Of a stretch of 64,000 nucleotides of DNA, positions 44,018 through 53,958 are shown piece by piece; position 1 is the first letter of the stretch, and every line of letters begins with the position of its first letter. The stretch comes from Stieleria magnilauensis. GTDB lineage: Bacteria; Planctomycetota; Planctomycetia; Pirellulales; Pirellulaceae. The notes under the pieces are model-generated. The model was not told the origin of the DNA. It made no database searches and saw nothing but the letters and a program-made list of their open reading frames with translations. The stretch is from positions 4,996,394 through 5,060,393 of the forward strand of contig CP036432.1 of assembly GCA_007753675.1 (NCBI GenBank), read 5' to 3'. Made by a program: the position numbers and the translations under genes.

Positions 44018-45232
44018 CTAATTGATCGGTTGGAGGTCAGCCGGATGCCCGGCATACATCAGGGTATCCAGATGCGAGGCTGCCGATCGGCGGCGGCGAC
44101 GGTCGCGGCGTGAATTCGCATCACGCTGGTTCGCGTCACGCTGGTTCGACGCCTCGCGCGTCTCCGACTGACTTTGGCGGAGTTTTAATGCGGCTTGCTC
44201 GGTGTAGGGAGCTTCCATGCCTCTGCGGTTGTGGTAGTGATTGAAGACCCGTTCATACATCGGGCGCAGTCTGCCGCGACTGTTGCTGGAGATCGATTTG
44301 TAGTGATAGCGTCCTTCCACACTTCGGTACGCGACGTATGGCACATCGAAACCCAAGTTGTACTTTGCGGTGTACTCAAATCCCTTCAGCAGCCGGTTGT
44401 CCAGGGCGCCGTACAGGTCGACGCCCTGGATCCACGCCGTCTCGCAAGTATTGGCTAAGAACTCCAATCCCATCTGGGTGTGGGCCTGGTCTCGACCCGA
44501 TTCTTGGCATTGCCCGGATTCCATGAAGTAGTTTCCAATCGCGCCGTTGCCTTTGCCGCGGAGAAAATAATCCTTGGCCCGGTCGAACATCTGTTGGTCG
44601 TCCAAGAAGACGCCCATCGCGATCATCACCTGCAACATGGATGCGTCCCAATTGCCGTTTGCCGTCGGATAAAAGTCTTTGATCACCGGGTACCAGACGT
44701 TTCGCAGCATCGATTCGAATTGTGCTTGCTCCTTCTCAGGCCATTGTCCCCACGTGTGTTTTAGAAGTTCCGCTGCGATGCAAAAGTCGTGCCCGCTCAT
44801 GCCGATCAGCAATCGGGCATCATGGTTGCCGATCGACTGCAGCGTCCCGGACCACGCGTTGAGGATCTCTGCAGACTTGACGGCGTGCTGCTCCTTTCCC
44901 GAAAGAGCCCAGCAGAGCGCATGGTAGTAGGCCGCACGTGCATCACTGCTGAATTCGGACGATCCGATGTTGGGATCGTTGTAGGGACCACGCTCGACGT
45001 GTGCGAAAGGCTGCGGTTTCCAGTCGATCGAGGCAGAATGCGAGTTGCGGAGTCGTTCCCACGCATCACCCCACGGTTGTTCCCCCGCCGCGATCTTGGA
45101 TTTGACAAACTCAATGCCGGCTCGGCTGTGGGCGACGCCGGGGTGGACAAATTCGCCAAACGCGGGCACGCCTTGGGTGCAGGTGAGCACGAGAACGAAG
45201 GTGGCGAGCGACACAATTGGCATTTTGTTCAT
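44018..45232 (-). CDS. Alginate lyase family protein (PF05426-type)
   Basis: The 404-residue protein starts at ATG 45232 with a signal peptide ending near VPAFGEF. It is an alpha-helical toroid-type polysaccharide lyase: ARAAYYHALCWALSG, N136-H-D in GNHDARLLIGMSGHD, GNWDASMLQVMIAMG, and the signature QESGRDQAHTQMGLEFLA followed by YRSVEGRYHY. This pattern covers PL5 and related families that cleave alginate or glucuronan; I cannot separate them. The C-terminal tail is a low-complexity run rich in Asn, Arg and Asp (REASNQRDANQRDANSRR), unusual for the family. It is divergent from the sulfatase at 45339 with a shared 106-bp promoter region. Confidence 0.88.
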   Translation of the reverse strand: MNKMPIVSLATFVLVLTCTQGVPAFGEFVHPGVAHSRAGIEFVKSKIAAGEQPWGDAWERLRNSHSASIDWKPQPFAHVERGPYNDPNIGSSEFSSDARAAYYHALCWALSGKEQHAVKSAEILNAWSGTLQSIGNHDARLLIGMSGHDFCIAAELLKHTWGQWPEKEQAQFESMLRNVWYPVIKDFYPTANGNWDASMLQVMIAMGVFLDDQQMFDRAKDYFLRGKGNGAIGNYFMESGQCQESGRDQAHTQMGLEFLANTCETAWIQGVDLYGALDNRLLKGFEYTAKYNLGFDVPYVAYRSVEGRYHYKSISSNSRGRLRPMYERVFNHYHNRRGMEAPYTEQAALKLRQSQSETREASNQRDANQRDANSRRDRRRRRSAASHLDTLMYAGHPADLQPIN

Positions 45233-45269
45233 GTGCGTGGTGTCTCGTGCGAGTGGTTGGTATTCTGAG

Positions 45270-45288
45270 TCCGAACGATCTGTTCGGA
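45270..45288. promoter_or_regulatory. 19-bp palindrome in a divergent promoter region
   Basis: tccgaac-gatct-gttcgga has perfect 7-bp arms with a 5-bp centre. It lies between the alginate-lyase start (45232) and the sulfatase start (45339), 50 bp upstream of the sulfatase ATG. The position and symmetry are those of an operator for a dimeric regulator controlling both genes. No regulator is encoded beside it. The tatact at 45325 is a possible -10, though too close to the ATG for a normal leader. Confidence 0.5.
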
Positions 45289-45338
45289 TGACCTGTAAGA
45301 CGAAATAGCGGTAAACGAAGCAAGTATACTACGCGGCC

Positions 45339-46796
45339 ATGAACTACCAACAAACAGCGCTTTCGGTCTTTCTCCTCGCGGCGGCAATCTTTGGCGGGGC
45401 GCATCCTGAGGCCTCCGCCGCGAACACGGCTACCCCCAATCTTGTGATCATTTTTGCCGACGACCTCGGATACGGGGACGTCAGTTGTTATGGGGCGACA
45501 AAGATCAACACTCCGAACATTGATCGTCTGGCGAGCCAGGGGATGCGGTTTTCGGATGCTCATGCGGCAGCCTCGCTGTGTTCGCCCTCCCGTTACGGAT
45601 TGTTGACAGGTCAATCCCCTTGGCGGCTTCACAGAAAAGGCAATGGTTACCGCCTCAATCCCGGCCAGACCACACTTGCATCCTTCTTGAAGCAGGCCGA
45701 TTACACGTCGGCGGCGATCGGGAAATGGCATCTGGGATACAGCAAAGACTGGAACGAATTGCCGATCACTGGGCCGCTGGAAGTCGGCTTCGATTACCAC
45801 TTCGGCGTGCCCTCCAATCACAACGATTCCACTCGGGCGTTCATCGAAAACCACGATCTGGTGGGTCGCAAGCCGGGCGAACCCTATCGCATCGTCAAAG
45901 GCCGTGACTTTCCCGAAGGCCTCGCCCAGCCGCGGGTTGAAGACCAAGTCGACAGCACACTCACCGACAAGGCCGTCGCATTTCTGCAACGCAATGCGGA
46001 CCAACCGTTCTTTCTGTACTTTACCCCCTGCGCCCCGCACACCCACGTCACCCCGGCGGCCGAGTTTCGAGGCAGCAGCAATGCCGGACTGTTCGGGGAC
46101 CATGTGCAGGAACTCGATGCGCATGTCGGCACGATTCTGGACACGATCGATGCGTTGGGGCTTGCCGACGAAACATTGGTCGTGTTCACCAGCGACAACG
46201 GATCCACGCCGAAGGATTTTAAAGGAACCCATGGCGTCAAATTGAATCTCGCCGATGACTCCGGAGACATTCTCAAAAAGTACAAGACCGCCAAGGAAGA
46301 TGCGAAGAAGATGGGGCACGTCACCAACGGGCCATGGCGCGATGGGAAAGGCTATGCCTACGAGGGCGGCCACCGAGTTCCCTTGATCGTTCGTTGGCCG
46401 GGACGAATCGAAGCAGGAAGCTCGTCAGACTGCACGGTCACGTTAACGGACTTGTTCGCCACGTCGGCGGAGTTGATCAGCGGTGAACTTCCGCATCATG
46501 TCGCCGTCGACTCGTTCAGCTTGCTTCCGGTGCTGCTGGGCAAGGAACGCCAAATTGCCGGGCGAGAAGCGGTATTGATTCTGGGCAATGGCAAGGACAG
46601 TGCGATCGCGGTCTGCACCGGTCGCTGGAAGTTGATCGTGCGGTACGGTAGCGACAAGGACCGAGGGAATGAGTTGTACGACTTGGCCAACGATCCGGGC
46701 GAACAGACCGATCTCTCCGAAGAACGGCCCGAGGTCGTGAAACGACTGCAAGCCCTGCTTGAGCAAGCCGAACGAGACGGACGCACCCGGTCTTAA
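45339..46796 (+). CDS. Secreted sulfatase next to alginate-lyase-family gene
   Basis: The 485-residue protein starts at ATG 45339 with a signal peptide ending near EASAAN. It has IFADDLGYGDVSCYG, C81-S-P-S-R followed by YGLLTGQSPWR, GKWHLGYSKDW, and FTSDNGSTPKDF. The SDAH/SRYGLLTGQ stretch aligns with the sulfatase at 20055 (TDAH/SRYALLTGQ), pointing to a common subfamily. There is an insertion around residues 295-325 (NLADDSGDILKKYKTAKEDAKK) within the second metal loop. Paired with the polysaccharide lyase, it may desulfate the same polymer. Confidence 0.92.
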   Translation: MNYQQTALSVFLLAAAIFGGAHPEASAANTATPNLVIIFADDLGYGDVSCYGATKINTPNIDRLASQGMRFSDAHAAASLCSPSRYGLLTGQSPWRLHRKGNGYRLNPGQTTLASFLKQADYTSAAIGKWHLGYSKDWNELPITGPLEVGFDYHFGVPSNHNDSTRAFIENHDLVGRKPGEPYRIVKGRDFPEGLAQPRVEDQVDSTLTDKAVAFLQRNADQPFFLYFTPCAPHTHVTPAAEFRGSSNAGLFGDHVQELDAHVGTILDTIDALGLADETLVVFTSDNGSTPKDFKGTHGVKLNLADDSGDILKKYKTAKEDAKKMGHVTNGPWRDGKGYAYEGGHRVPLIVRWPGRIEAGSSSDCTVTLTDLFATSAELISGELPHHVAVDSFSLLPVLLGKERQIAGREAVLILGNGKDSAIAVCTGRWKLIVRYGSDKDRGNELYDLANDPGEQTDLSEERPEVVKRLQALLEQAERDGRTRS

Positions 46797-46827
46797 TGAA
46801 CGGGCAAACAAGCGGCGCGTCAACACT

Positions 46828-46935
46828 CCAGCGGGAAGCGTTAGCGACCGGCGCGCCACCACACCAGCGGGAAGCGTTAGCGACCGGCGCGTCTCCACAC
46901 CAGCGGCAAGCGTCACGGCTTGTCGGTTGAGTCCG
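46828..46935. repeat. 36-bp tandem repeat, about 2.6 copies
   Basis: Units start ccagcgggaagcgttagcga at 46828 and 46864, and a diverged one starts ccagcggcaagcg at 46900. The period is 36 bp. The first two copies are nearly identical and the third is degraded after about 13 bases. There are no spacers, so it is not a CRISPR. Confidence 0.85.
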
Positions 46936-47011
46936 CTCACACGTGGGATCAGCCGTATCGCGCCAGCGTACGGGCCTCAACCAATTCCGCTCGGTCAACC
47001 TGAACAACGGC

Positions 47012-47047
47012 GCCCGTAGGCTCGCGCCAAACGGCTGATTCAATCAA
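47012..47047. repeat. Dispersed ~30-bp element, copy 2 (inverted)
   Basis: gcccgtaggctcgcgccaaa and the following cggctgattcaatcaa are the reverse complement of the element at 37536-37570, differing at one position over about 34 bases. It lies between a sulfatase and the arsC-like gene. Confidence 0.75.
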
Positions 47048-47371
47048 CCGGCCAACCAGCGAGCAGCAAGTGTCCCGTCCACCGGCAATCGCGACAGCTT
47101 GTTCACATCATCCCGCGCCCAAACACAAGGGCCCACGCAGCGCCCTCGCTTACGTGTTCGGGCCGGCATGATCACGTTGGCCGGTGAACACCCATTTAAT
47201 CAACCATCGGGTGAGCGAACGGCGCGCGCAGAATTTATAACCGACGCCTGTCCGGGGCTAACATGCCGCTGACGGCGCGTGCAACACAGAACCACCTCGC
47301 CGCAGGATGACGCCGACGGTTCCCGTCGACACACTTTGCACCCGTGCGACTAATCCAATTCCTAAAATGCA

Positions 47372-47722
47372 ATGACGAAACTGTATCACAATCCCAGGTG
47401 CACCAAATCGCGAGCCGCGCTCGAATTGCTCCAGTCCCGTGGCATCGAATTCGATGTCGTCAACTACCTGGACGATCCACCGAGCCAAAGTGAATTGCGG
47501 CAGATCATCAAGATGCTGGGGATCAAGCCGAAAGAACTCGTCCGCAAGGGTGAGAAGCTCTACAAGGAACTGGCGCTGGGCGACCAGGACCTGACCGACA
47601 AGCAATGGATCGCGACGCTGACCGAGCATCCCAGGTTGATCGAACGGCCGATCGTGGTGCACAACGGCAAGGCTGCGATCGGTAGGCCTACCGAAAACAT
47701 CGAAGCGATCTTGGGATCCTGA
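47372..47722 (+). CDS. arsC: ArsC/Spx-family arsenate reductase-like protein
   Basis: The 116-residue protein starts at ATG 47372. It has a thioredoxin-fold entry [10 protein letters not shown]10[10 protein letters not shown] with a single catalytic cysteine, then [33 protein letters not shown] and the substrate-arginine loop [11 protein letters not shown]. Size and motifs match glutaredoxin-dependent ArsC (YffB-like paralogues are the alternative). No ars operon partner (arsR, arsB, acr3) is nearby, so arsenate resistance should not be assumed. Confidence 0.88.
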   Translation: MTKLYHNPRCTKSRAALELLQSRGIEFDVVNYLDDPPSQSELRQIIKMLGIKPKELVRKGEKLYKELALGDQDLTDKQWIATLTEHPRLIERPIVVHNGKAAIGRPTENIEAILGS

Positions 47723-47801
47723 TTCGGCCCAGCGATGGCACTCCCCAATAATCTTGCACGTGTCCGGCAATGATGATCCGGTCAGTCCTCGCGATAGCAG
47801 T

Positions 47802-50800
47802 ATGAATAAGATGAAAACGATACGCGTTGTTTTGACGAGTTCTATTTTGTTGATGGTTGCCGCCGTCCAGCCGCCGGATCGGGCGACTGCCGAGGAACTC
47901 GTCTTCGCCGGAGTGCTGGGAAATTCTGGGGAGAGCGGTCCGTCACTGGTGACCTTTGCCGATCAGCCGGCGGCGGGAATGGGTCCCGTGATCGACGACG
48001 ACGCGGCGATTTGGGAGCGGGGTGGATCGACGCAGTTGAACCGATACGCGCTCGACGGACGGTTGTTGGCAAGCTACCCACTGCCCGAATCGACCGACCG
48101 CAACGATCAATTGACACGTGCCGGCGACGTCCTGTTGATGAGAATCCGAAACGCCCTCTACTCGCTGCCGCTCGACGCGGCCCCAGGTTCCATGCCGCAG
48201 CGATTGGACGTCAAGGCGGATATGATTTCGTCTAATGCGCTGGAGGGTCGCGTGGTGGTGTTTGACAAGCATCAGGATCAGCTGTTCTGGTTCGACCCGT
48301 CGACCGATGCGCGGACGAACATCGCGAATCCTGGATCGGATTTGTTCGCACTGCACGTCGGCGACAACGGGACCGTCTATGGCTTCGACGGCAAGCAAGT
48401 GCAGGCGTGGCGGGACGGTGTCGTGGTGGCCGGTTTCCCCACAGGCTTTCGCGGCGAACGACCACAACAGATCGGACGGCATTGGTACGCTCACGGTTGG
48501 CATGGCACGATCCATCGCATGAACGAGCGGTTCGAACCGGAACCGGGAGTGGTACTGGGTGGGGCGTCGGGATCGTTTATCGGGTATCTGCCGGAGAGTG
48601 CCGATCTGACCAATGGGCGCGGACTGGTGCATGTCCGCGACGATGTCTACGCCGTGTCGGGGCTCGCCGGCGTCGTTCAATTGCTACGCTGGAACGATGT
48701 GGAACAGAGGTTCGAATTGGCCCGCCGCATCGGAGCGTTGGCGAATCTGACCGGCGTCGCGCTCGATGAGCGGGGTAACATCTGGACGCCGCGCGGCAGT
48801 TGGCGGTGGGACGATACCTGCGAGGTGCCGCACACCGTGGGCGACAAAGAGACCGATGTTCACGCACAACCGGTCGTCTTGAACGGGCAGACGCTGTGTC
48901 TCGTGAAGAAGCACTACAACGATGTGCAACTTGCCATCGGGGCGTGCATTGATGACAGTGGTTGGTCGCGTTTGGAGAGCAGACGCGCGACCGATCTGGA
49001 ACTGGCGGAATCGGTCAGCGGTGCGGTGGCCATTCCGCACGACAACGGTTTTTCGCTGCTGGTGGTCCAGCAAGGCGGCCAGGCGGTTGAAGTGGGCCTC
49101 ACAGCGGACGGACGTCAGCGATCGAAACCCGAACCGGTCGTCATCGAAGGACTGAAAAGCTGTACGAGTCTTGCCTGGTTCGATGACCGATTGATTGTCG
49201 CCGACGGTGGAACGGTCATCGCCTACCAACGTGACGGCGACAAGCGGTGGACGGAAGCTTCACGAATCGCGGAATACGAAGCAGAGGCGTATGTCCACAG
49301 CGACGGTCGGCGGTTGGCGGTGTGTGATTCCGCCGGCGGGACGCTGCGTCTGTTTGATGCCGGTCTGTCAGAAGTGGCAATCCAAAATCGACTCGGCTCG
49401 CCCACGCACGTGGCGGTATCGGGCGATCGTGTGGTGGTCTACGAAGCGGGCCGCCAGCGTCTGGTCAAACTGCGACTCGCCGAACGAGCCGCCGAACCGG
49501 GCGCCCAACGGGGCGCCGAACGGGGCGCGGAACAGGTCGTCCGTCACGCTGAAGCACTGACAATCCACCCGGCTGAAACACAGCTCCACACCGATGCCGA
49601 TTTCCAGGACTTCAGTCGCCCCGCTGGTCTACCGTTCGCCGTCGCCATCACCCCCGATCGACGAGGACTGGCCGTCTCTGTCCGCACGCGGGCGGAATCC
49701 GAACCCGAGATCCGAATGGGCATCGCCAACGCCAAACAGACGTTTGCGTTAATCGGCGAGGCTGGATGGCAAGCCGTCCAAGCAAACGATGGAACCGCCG
49801 CGGCCGAACAAACGCAGATGCCGACGCGATGGCAGCTTGGATTTCGCTTGCCCGCCGGGGACTGGTCTGCCTTTCGTTTTGCGGCGGCCGTTGAGACACC
49901 CCGACAGCGAGAACGGTTTGGGTTCCAAGACCATCGCGCCATTCACGCGCCATTTTCCGATGATCCCGCTGATTGGGCTCCGTTTGATCTGGAGGATTAC
50001 CGCGAAGGCGTGAGTGGCCGGCGGCAGGAAATCCGGATCGCATTTCAGCAGCCTTCAAACGGCAAAGCGACTGTGGTCATCGAAGATGAATCCGGACGGC
50101 GGGTGCGGAATCTCGTGGCTGGGCGGTCGTTTTCCGGCGGACGGCAGACGCTGGTTTGGGACGGACTGGACGACCAAGGCAAACTGGTTCCGCCGGGAAG
50201 CTATCGCTGGCGAGGGATCACCCACCCGGGAATCGAACCGGTCTATCGAATGAACTTTGCCAACGGCGGCGAAGACACGACCGCCTCTTGGGGCCCCAAC
50301 CACAGCACGTTTCATCACGCCGCCACCAACGGCAATCTCGTTTTCTTTGCCGCACCGGTGACCGAAGGCGGTTGGGCGCTCGTCGCGTTGGACGCCGATG
50401 GCAATTTCGTTCAAGGCTACGAACACCTACACGGTTACGGCATCGGACACGACGCGATCGCTGTCGACGACAAGTATCTGTACTGCGCCCAGGACGGGTT
50501 CACCTGGGGCGGGACCAAGGGGGTTGATCTCGGCAGCGACAACTGGACGGCAACCTGGAAACTCACCCTCGTCCGCTACGACATCGAGTCGGGCAAGATC
50601 GCGGAATTCCCCGGCAATCGGCGGGCTTTGGAAATTGATTCGATGCAGGTCGGGCCGGGGTCAAACCATTCGAATCTGGACGAATTCAACTTGGGCGGTC
50701 TGGCGATCAAAGACGGCAAACTCTATGTCGGATCGCGCGATAAACAAGCGGTGCTGGTGCTCGACGCCGCAACGGGCGATCGGCTTGAATCCCTGCCGCT

Positions 50801-53147
50801 GTCCGGTGTTCGGCATCTGACCGCCGGGTCGGAAATCTACGCGGCGACCGATCAAGGGGTGGTGCGACTCCGCGATGGAAAGACCCTTGTTCCCTCCGCA
50901 AAGATTGTCCCCGGCCTGGAAAGCGAACCCCAACTCAGCGGCATCACTGTCGCACCCAATGGCGACCTCTTGGTCAGCGACGCCAACTCGCACCAGATTC
51001 ATCGCTTCAACGCGGAGGGCAGCTTGGTCGCGACGATCGGCGCCCCCGGCGGACCGTACAAGGGGGCCTACGATCCAAAGCGAATGGTCCATCCCGCCGG
51101 GCTTGTGTTCGGACCCGCCGGCAAACTTTGGGTGACGGAAAAACGCTGGAACCCGAAACGTGTTCTGGCGTGGGATGCGGCGTCGACAAGCCAGGTCGTC
51201 TATGAAAAGTTCGGCATGCCACACTACGGAGGCGACGGTTCAGGGTTCGATCCCGAGAACCCACGCCGCTGGATCGGGCTGGGCTGTTTCTGGGACGTCG
51301 ATGTGGAACAAGGCTCGGCGCGGCCGACCCACATCGTGTCGTTGCAAGAAGGCCACTTCGGCAACTACGAACCGCACAGCTATCTCTTTTTCCGTGAAGC
51401 CGGCCGGACCTTTGTCTGCGCCCGCGGCAAGATTTCATTGATCTCCGAAGTCCTTCCCGACGGGACGCTCCACGACATCGTCGCCGTGTCCGACACGCAT
51501 CACTTTGCCTACGGTTGCCAATGGGACCCGCCACAAGCCTACATCGATGCGTTCTATGCCAAATGGCCGGAGAAACGGGCCCAGGAAAAGCCTGGTACCA
51601 AGGGCGACGGAAAACCGTGGTCCCAGCGCGGCATGGGCGTGCTGTGGGTCGATCGCAATGGCGACGGCCAAACCCAACCAAACGAGTTTGATTTTTGCGG
51701 CGACAATCTGGCGTTGGGCGGTGGATCATGGGGGCATTTGCAAACGTCATTGACACTGTACTTGCCGCTTGCCGACGGCCAGCAAGTGTCAATCGTGGCG
51801 ATCCGACCGCGCGGCTTCTCGCCCAACGGCGTGCCCAATTACCCCACCTTGGATGAAGCGATTGCCGAGGCAACGCCGATCGATCTGACACCCGGCTACA
51901 AACGCAACGGCGTGCCCACGGTGCGCGATCGTTTCGGACGTTTCATTTTTAATTCCGATCCGGAAATGAATGCGTATCAAACCGCCGTCGATGGCTCCGC
52001 GGTCAAATCGCTTGGTCCGCCGAGCGAACCACGAGCATCGCTCTGGAGTTTTCCGAACCAGTGGAGCAACGTCCATGGATCACACGACGCACCGTTGCCC
52101 GAACCCGGCGTGATGCAGGGAACACTCGGCATTCTCGGTCTGGCGTCGCTGGACGATCAAAGCGACGTGTTCTTTTTGAACGGCAACCATGGCCGCTGCT
52201 TCCTGCTGACCAGTGATGGGTTGTATCTCGACGAGGCCTTCGTTGACGTACGTGTGAGTTACCAGAACAACGAATACCGGCTGGGCGGCGAAATCTTCGG
52301 CGGCAGCTTTGGTCGCTCCGAGACCGACGGGCGGTACTTTGTGCAGATCGGCCACGGACCGTACCGCATCTATGAACTGACGGGATTGAGCGACATCACG
52401 CGCATCTCGGGATCCATCGACGTCAGCAAAGAACAGATCCTCGCGGCCCAACGGCAAAACCTGCGACGCGCTGCGGACGGCCAGGCAGCGAAGAAAGTCG
52501 ACGTGCCTGGAACCTTGCAGTGGGACAAAAGTGGCAAGTTCCGCGTCCAGCTGGACCTGGACGTCGATGCCACGCATCTGCACCTGCATTTTCGGGTGGA
52601 AGATCGCTCGCCGTGGATCAACAACGGCCGCGATTGGACCAAGCTGTTCGCGACCGGCGACTCGGTCGATCTACAAATCGCGACCGACCCACAGCTCTCG
52701 CCCAAACGCAGCGGTCCTGGCGAAGGAGACAAACGGTTGATGATCGCGCCGTTGGACGGTCAGCCGATCGCAGTCCTGTACGAACACCGCAAACGGGGCG
52801 GCAAGAACCCCGTCGAATTCACATCGCCCTGGCGCGGTGAGAAAGTCGACAACGTTCGGCGGCTGCCCGCCGCTGCGATCGAAGCCAAAACCAGCGGCGG
52901 CGGGTACGAAGTAAAGGTCTCCGTCTTGCTCAGCGATCTCGGTTTGCATCCCCAGGCCGGACAAACCTATCGGGCCGATTTCGGCGTCACGTATGGCGAT
53001 GCCGAGGGCACAGACACCAATTTGCGTTCGTATTGGTCCAACAAGAGCACCGGTTTGGTGGATGACATTCCCGGCGAAATCATGCTTTCACCAAACCTGT
53101 GGGGTGAAGTGCGATTCGAAACCGGTGCATCACCTGCGTCTCGTTAG
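47802..53147 (+). CDS. Very large secreted propeller / FlgD-like / CBM9-like protein
   Basis: ATG 47802 starts a signal peptide ([22 protein letters not shown]); the frame extends to 47754. The protein has 1781 residues. Residues ~30-560 and ~830-1160 have NHL/WD40-like repeated beta-strands ([21 protein letters not shown]). Residues ~745-815 match the FlgD Ig-like fold ([34 protein letters not shown]). The C-terminus, ~1560-1775, is a CBM9-like/DOMON-type sandwich ([37 protein letters not shown]). A 12-bp coding repeat at 49493-49540 gives [12 protein letters not shown]. No active site is recognisable; a surface carbohydrate-binding or lyase-associated role is inference. Confidence 0.85.
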   Translation: MNKMKTIRVVLTSSILLMVAAVQPPDRATAEELVFAGVLGNSGESGPSLVTFADQPAAGMGPVIDDDAAIWERGGSTQLNRYALDGRLLASYPLPESTDRNDQLTRAGDVLLMRIRNALYSLPLDAAPGSMPQRLDVKADMISSNALEGRVVVFDKHQDQLFWFDPSTDARTNIANPGSDLFALHVGDNGTVYGFDGKQVQAWRDGVVVAGFPTGFRGERPQQIGRHWYAHGWHGTIHRMNERFEPEPGVVLGGASGSFIGYLPESADLTNGRGLVHVRDDVYAVSGLAGVVQLLRWNDVEQRFELARRIGALANLTGVALDERGNIWTPRGSWRWDDTCEVPHTVGDKETDVHAQPVVLNGQTLCLVKKHYNDVQLAIGACIDDSGWSRLESRRATDLELAESVSGAVAIPHDNGFSLLVVQQGGQAVEVGLTADGRQRSKPEPVVIEGLKSCTSLAWFDDRLIVADGGTVIAYQRDGDKRWTEASRIAEYEAEAYVHSDGRRLAVCDSAGGTLRLFDAGLSEVAIQNRLGSPTHVAVSGDRVVVYEAGRQRLVKLRLAERAAEPGAQRGAERGAEQVVRHAEALTIHPAETQLHTDADFQDFSRPAGLPFAVAITPDRRGLAVSVRTRAESEPEIRMGIANAKQTFALIGEAGWQAVQANDGTAAAEQTQMPTRWQLGFRLPAGDWSAFRFAAAVETPRQRERFGFQDHRAIHAPFSDDPADWAPFDLEDYREGVSGRRQEIRIAFQQPSNGKATVVIEDESGRRVRNLVAGRSFSGGRQTLVWDGLDDQGKLVPPGSYRWRGITHPGIEPVYRMNFANGGEDTTASWGPNHSTFHHAATNGNLVFFAAPVTEGGWALVALDADGNFVQGYEHLHGYGIGHDAIAVDDKYLYCAQDGFTWGGTKGVDLGSDNWTATWKLTLVRYDIESGKIAEFPGNRRALEIDSMQVGPGSNHSNLDEFNLGGLAIKDGKLYVGSRDKQAVLVLDAATGDRLESLPLSGVRHLTAGSEIYAATDQGVVRLRDGKTLVPSAKIVPGLESEPQLSGITVAPNGDLLVSDANSHQIHRFNAEGSLVATIGAPGGPYKGAYDPKRMVHPAGLVFGPAGKLWVTEKRWNPKRVLAWDAASTSQVVYEKFGMPHYGGDGSGFDPENPRRWIGLGCFWDVDVEQGSARPTHIVSLQEGHFGNYEPHSYLFFREAGRTFVCARGKISLISEVLPDGTLHDIVAVSDTHHFAYGCQWDPPQAYIDAFYAKWPEKRAQEKPGTKGDGKPWSQRGMGVLWVDRNGDGQTQPNEFDFCGDNLALGGGSWGHLQTSLTLYLPLADGQQVSIVAIRPRGFSPNGVPNYPTLDEAIAEATPIDLTPGYKRNGVPTVRDRFGRFIFNSDPEMNAYQTAVDGSAVKSLGPPSEPRASLWSFPNQWSNVHGSHDAPLPEPGVMQGTLGILGLASLDDQSDVFFLNGNHGRCFLLTSDGLYLDEAFVDVRVSYQNNEYRLGGEIFGGSFGRSETDGRYFVQIGHGPYRIYELTGLSDITRISGSIDVSKEQILAAQRQNLRRAADGQAAKKVDVPGTLQWDKSGKFRVQLDLDVDATHLHLHFRVEDRSPWINNGRDWTKLFATGDSVDLQIATDPQLSPKRSGPGEGDKRLMIAPLDGQPIAVLYEHRKRGGKNPVEFTSPWRGEKVDNVRRLPAAAIEAKTSGGGYEVKVSVLLSDLGLHPQAGQTYRADFGVTYGDAEGTDTNLRSYWSNKSTGLVDDIPGEIMLSPNLWGEVRFETGASPASR
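49493..49540 (+). repeat. Intragenic 12-bp tandem repeat
   Basis: Units cgaaccgggcgc, ccaacggggcgc and cgaacggggcgc run head to tail (49493-49528), followed by a diverged fourth. They encode [12 protein letters not shown] inside the 1781-residue protein, in an apparently flexible loop between propeller regions. The region is a likely slippage site. Confidence 0.75.
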
Positions 53148-53240
53148 AGTGCGCGCTTTTCCAGTCAACTGGTAAGAGCGGTTCCCACCTACCCTCTGCC
53201 AGCACGTGCTCTCTGCCGAAGGTCGATCTATACTGTGGCC

Positions 53241-53819
53241 ATGGATGATGATGTCACGCAAATTTTGCAAGCGATCGATGATGGCGACCCGCAAGCGGCC
53301 AGCCGGTTGTTGCCGCTGGTTTACGACGAGCTGAGACGATTGGCTGCGCGAAAGATGTCGCAGGAATCACCCGGACATACCTTGCAGCCGACGGCACTGG
53401 TCCACGAAGCCTTCCTGAGGTTGATCGGGAATGAGGTTGCCGATCAAGCGGCCGAGCAGTGGGACAGCCGGGGACATTTTTTCGCCGCCGCGGCCGAAGC
53501 GATGCGGAGAATCTTGATCGAAAATGCCAGACGGCGAAAAAGCGTCAAACGCGGCGGCAATTTAGCGAAAAACGAACTGCAGGACGGCGACGCATTGCTG
53601 GACCCCGACGACCAGGACACCCTGCTGGCGCTCGATGAGGCGCTGACGCGACTGGCAGCGCTCGATGACGACCTGGCCCGTTTGGTGCAACTCCGATACT
53701 TCACGGGGCTGACGATCGACCAAACCGCCAAGGTCTTGAACGTCTCGCCACGGACGGCCAAGCGAAACTGGGCGTACGCCCGGGCCTGGTTGCGGCGTGA
53801 GATGGAGGACACGGAGTAA
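53241..53819 (+). CDS. ECF-type sigma factor
   Basis: ATG 53241 gives 192 residues (a GTG at 53235 would add two). The protein has the PF07638/TIGR02999 pattern: IDDGDPQAASRLLPLVYDELRRLA, the conserved HTLQPTALVHEAFLRLI in region 2, then FFAAAAEAMRRILIENARRR. Region 4 carries a helix-turn-helix, LTIDQTAKVLNVSPRTAKRNW. This ECF group is abundant in planctomycetes and is usually paired with a Ser/Thr kinase, as here. It probably directs transcription of a specific set of genes; no anti-sigma factor is visible nearby. Confidence 0.93.
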   Translation: MDDDVTQILQAIDDGDPQAASRLLPLVYDELRRLAARKMSQESPGHTLQPTALVHEAFLRLIGNEVADQAAEQWDSRGHFFAAAAEAMRRILIENARRRKSVKRGGNLAKNELQDGDALLDPDDQDTLLALDEALTRLAALDDDLARLVQLRYFTGLTIDQTAKVLNVSPRTAKRNWAYARAWLRREMEDTE

Positions 53820-53958
53820 CTTTCGTCTCGGCGGATTTTTTTGGCCCGCTTCGGAGCCGGATTTCGCATGACAGATACAATCGAGTTGCGTCTGCGCCGT
53901 CGACGCAGCCAGCGTTGTGGACTCTGTACCGGCGAAGTCATTTCGCGGCCGAATCAAA

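Larger units (their letters stand above)
46797..47371. other. 575-bp intergenic region holding tandem and dispersed repeats
   Basis: After the sulfatase stop this gap holds a 36-bp tandem repeat (46828-46935) and a dispersed element (47012-47047). A GC-rich stretch at 47090-47150 can fold through cacaagggc/gccct and gtgttcggg. Open frames crossing the 36-bp array on the minus strand (for example a 12-residue repeat LTLPAGVVARRS) are artefacts of a repeat length divisible by three. I see no genuine gene. Confidence 0.7.

Noticed and set aside
45325..45330. tatact as a -10 promoter box for the sulfatase at 45339
   Set aside because: It lies 8 bp from the start codon and has no matching -35 at proper spacing, so a promoter call would be speculative.
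45111..46373. A 420-residue minus-strand frame spanning the lyase start, the shared promoter and the sulfatase
   Set aside because: It overlaps two well-supported genes and a promoter region, and its translation has no recognisable domain; it is a frame artefact.
46443..46940. A frame with 12-residue repeats (LTLPAGVVARRS-type)
   Set aside because: It arises from the 36-bp tandem repeat, whose period is divisible by three, and continues antisense into the sulfatase.
47372..47722. An arsenic resistance operon
   Set aside because: Only the ArsC-like gene is present, with no regulator or efflux gene; YffB-like roles fit equally well.
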